Positions 6,640 to 8,915 of a stretch of 8,915 nucleotides of DNA are shown here, one piece after another. The notes below the pieces were generated by a model that searched no databases, was not told the DNA's origin, and saw only the letters and a program-made list of their open reading frames with translations. Position 1 is the stretch's first letter. Each line of letters begins with the position of its first letter. Origin of the DNA: Candidatus Neomicrothrix sp. UBA7388 (GTDB lineage Bacteria > Actinomycetota > Acidimicrobiia > Acidimicrobiales > Poriferisodalaceae). The translations under genes were made by a program, and so were the position numbers. The stretch spans positions 4,424-13,338 of the forward strand of contig DKNM01000098.1 in NCBI GenBank assembly GCA_002470695.1, given 5' to 3'.

Positions 6640-8206
6640 CACTCCGGTCTTTACCCTCCCAATAAGGCTTGCGCAGTTCCGTCTTCAAAATTTTCCCAGC
6701 AGGGTTTCGCGGAATTAAATCTATGCGGTCGACTGACGTGGGACACTTGAAGTGAGCCAAGCGCTCTCGGCAATAGTCAATCAATTCATCTTCGCTTGGG
6801 TCACTACCTGGGGCAACGGTAATAATCGCCTTCACCGTCTCCCCCCATTTCTCATCCGGCACACCGATAACAGCCACGTCAGCCACTTCCGGATGCGCCA
6901 TCAACGCATTTTCCACTTCGGCGGGGTAAATATTTTCAGCGCCGGAAATAATCATGTCCTTGACACGGTCATGGATGAACAGAAAGCCGTCGGAAAGGTA
7001 CCCAGCATCCCCTGTACGGAACCAGCCCTTTCCTTCTTCATCTCGACCTTCCGGATAGACCTCGTCGGTCGCTGATGGGTCTTTCCAGTAGCCCTTTAAG
7101 GTGACCACTGACCGGAGCCATATTTCTCCTACCTCGCCCTCCCCTAGGTCTTCCAACGTTTCAGGATCAACAATGCGAAGATCAATATCTGCCCAAGGTC
7201 GACCGGCGGAGCGAAGCAGATTAGCTTTGGGGCCCCCTGGGTCATGATCCTCTGCTCGCAAGATGGTACCCCCGCCAGTCGTTTCAGTCAGTCCATACGC
7301 TCCGACGAAGTCACACCCCATCAATTCAATACTGCTAATCAGAACTTCCTCGGTAATAGGTGAAGCCCCATAAACCATGGTTCGGAGGCTCGAGAAGTCC
7401 GTCTCTTGTGCTTCTGGCGTGATTAGCAAAAACTGCAATATCGCCGGCACTAGCAAAGCATTCGTTACAGAGTATGTCTCTACCAGACGCAGCAGCTCCA
7501 CTAAATCGGCTTCCCGTAATAGAACATTCGTGCCCCCGTTGAAGAGCCCTACAACTCCCCACCCGCTCCCAGCAATGTGAAACAGGGGCATTGCAACCAA
7601 GTTCACACTGCTTTTGTTAAAAGACCACTCGCGACTTGCCTCTGGCAAAAACGAGAAAAAATTTCGATTAGTTAATTCGACACCCTTAGGCAACCCCGTG
7701 GTTCCCGACGTATACAGCTGGTAGCACGTGTCAGTCCATCCGACCTCCACTTGAGGATCGTCACTAGCCGCACTATCAATCCACGCCACGTAGGAGTCCC
7801 TGTCACCACCTTCGCCTACAACAACTACCTTCGTGACTGTTTCTAAATTCATCTCGTCAAGATGGGCGAGAAACTCCTGCCCTATGAGCAAAACCTTCGC
7901 TTCAGAATGGTTGAGGATGTACTCCATTTCGGGCGCAGCTAGGCGCCAGTTAACGGCCACTCCGACAGCGTTAATTTTGCTCGCACCAAAGAGGTAACTG
8001 AAGTACTCCGGGCCGTTTTTGTCGAGGTGCGCAACACGGTCTTGGGGGCCAACACCAGCTGCCAATAGGGCGTTTGCTACTTGATTCGACTCTCGGTCGA
8101 GGTCACCGTAGGTCCACTCGCGACCCTCGAAAATCATCGCCACTTTGTCGGGTTGGCTTTCGGCATGCACACGCGTGATATCAGCTAGGGACGTGATTTC
8201 TGACAT
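6632..8206 (-). CDS. AMP-forming acyl-CoA synthetase (FadD-type)
   Basis: A 524-residue member of the ANL adenylate-forming superfamily. It activates a carboxylic acid with ATP to an acyl-adenylate, then forms the CoA thioester. Seen: P-loop YTSGTTGLPKG (165-175), PLFHIAGSGWG (207-217), YGLTETTGGG (304-313), GWFRTGD (394-400), the hinge region DRVKDMIISGAENIYPAEVE (413-432) and the C-terminal catalytic Lys505 in PRNPAGKILKTELR. It resembles actinobacterial FadD13-like ligases by eye; chain length and substrate cannot be read from sequence. ATG 8206 is preceded by GGAGG with 9-nt spacing, the best ribosome site in the window. It is convergent with the four-gene operon, sharing 8 bp at the stops, and divergent from idh. 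It could supply the CoA thioester used by the FadB-like enzyme, but that link is inferred from proximity. Confidence 0.95.
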   Translation of the reverse strand: MSEITSLADITRVHAESQPDKVAMIFEGREWTYGDLDRESNQVANALLAAGVGPQDRVAHLDKNGPEYFSYLFGASKINAVGVAVNWRLAAPEMEYILNHSEAKVLLIGQEFLAHLDEMNLETVTKVVVVGEGGDRDSYVAWIDSAASDDPQVEVGWTDTCYQLYTSGTTGLPKGVELTNRNFFSFLPEASREWSFNKSSVNLVAMPLFHIAGSGWGVVGLFNGGTNVLLREADLVELLRLVETYSVTNALLVPAILQFLLITPEAQETDFSSLRTMVYGASPITEEVLISSIELMGCDFVGAYGLTETTGGGTILRAEDHDPGGPKANLLRSAGRPWADIDLRIVDPETLEDLGEGEVGEIWLRSVVTLKGYWKDPSATDEVYPEGRDEEGKGWFRTGDAGYLSDGFLFIHDRVKDMIISGAENIYPAEVENALMAHPEVADVAVIGVPDEKWGETVKAIITVAPGSDPSEDELIDYCRERLAHFKCPTSVDRIDLIPRNPAGKILKTELRKPYWEGKDRSVN

Positions 8207-8215
8207 TCCTTATTT

Positions 8216-8220
8216 CCTCC
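8216..8220 (-). promoter_or_regulatory. Strong ribosome binding site of the acyl-CoA synthetase gene
   Basis: GGAGG on the minus strand lies 9 nt before ATG 8206; a second AAGGA directly abuts the start codon. This contrasts with the absent sites on the first three operon genes. Confidence 0.7.
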
Positions 8221-8273
8221 AATGAAGGCAGATGCAACAACCTGACTCTATCGATTCAAATGACAGTCCCTGA

Positions 8274-8915
<642 letters not shown>

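Noticed and set aside
6631..6640. ACTAGT and GTTAAC short palindromes at the convergent junction as a terminator
   Set aside because: The arms are too short, overlap each other, and have no GC stem or T-run.

Overview
The window is 8915 bases of densely coding bacterial DNA with mid-range GC (about half to mid-50s percent by eye). It has very short intergenic gaps and no mobile elements, RNA genes or CRISPR arrays. The gene set is aerobic and heterotrophic: fatty-acid-type enzymes, flavoenzymes and a monomeric NADP-isocitrate dehydrogenase. Weak or absent ribosome binding sites on several genes, and one start that looks leaderless, would fit an actinobacterium such as an Acidimicrobiia-like marine or soil lineage. 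That placement is only a guess; no taxonomic marker is present.

Layout, left to right. (1) 1-965, minus: a branched-chain amino acid aminotransferase (ilvE) whose C-terminus runs off the left edge. (2) 966-1080: a divergent control region with a 22-bp imperfect dyad and a possible promoter. (3) 1081-6639, plus: four tightly packed genes that look like one operon. They are a FadB-like enoyl-CoA hydratase/3-hydroxyacyl-CoA dehydrogenase, an acyl-CoA-dehydrogenase-fold flavoprotein resembling group D monooxygenases, a class II aldolase/adducin-family protein and a TcuA/CobZ-like FAD dehydrogenase. (4) 6632-8206, minus: a FadD-type acyl-CoA synthetase, convergent with the operon and overlapping it by 8 bases. 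(5) 8207-8336: a second divergent control region with a 14-bp near-palindrome. (6) 8337-8915, plus: the N-terminal third or less of monomeric isocitrate dehydrogenase, cut by the right edge.

The metabolic core is 1081-8206. An AMP-forming ligase could activate a carboxylic acid to its CoA thioester, and the FadB-like protein could hydrate and oxidise it. The two flavoproteins and the aldolase-like protein are not standard beta-oxidation partners, and no thiolase, flavin reductase, transporter or regulator is visible. This suggests a peripheral catabolic pathway for an unidentified oxygenated or branched acid, with a C-C cleavage or decarboxylation step done by a class II aldolase homologue that lacks the usual catalytic glutamate. 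The families are well supported by motifs; the pathway is inference. The flanking ilvE and idh genes look like ordinary housekeeping genes.
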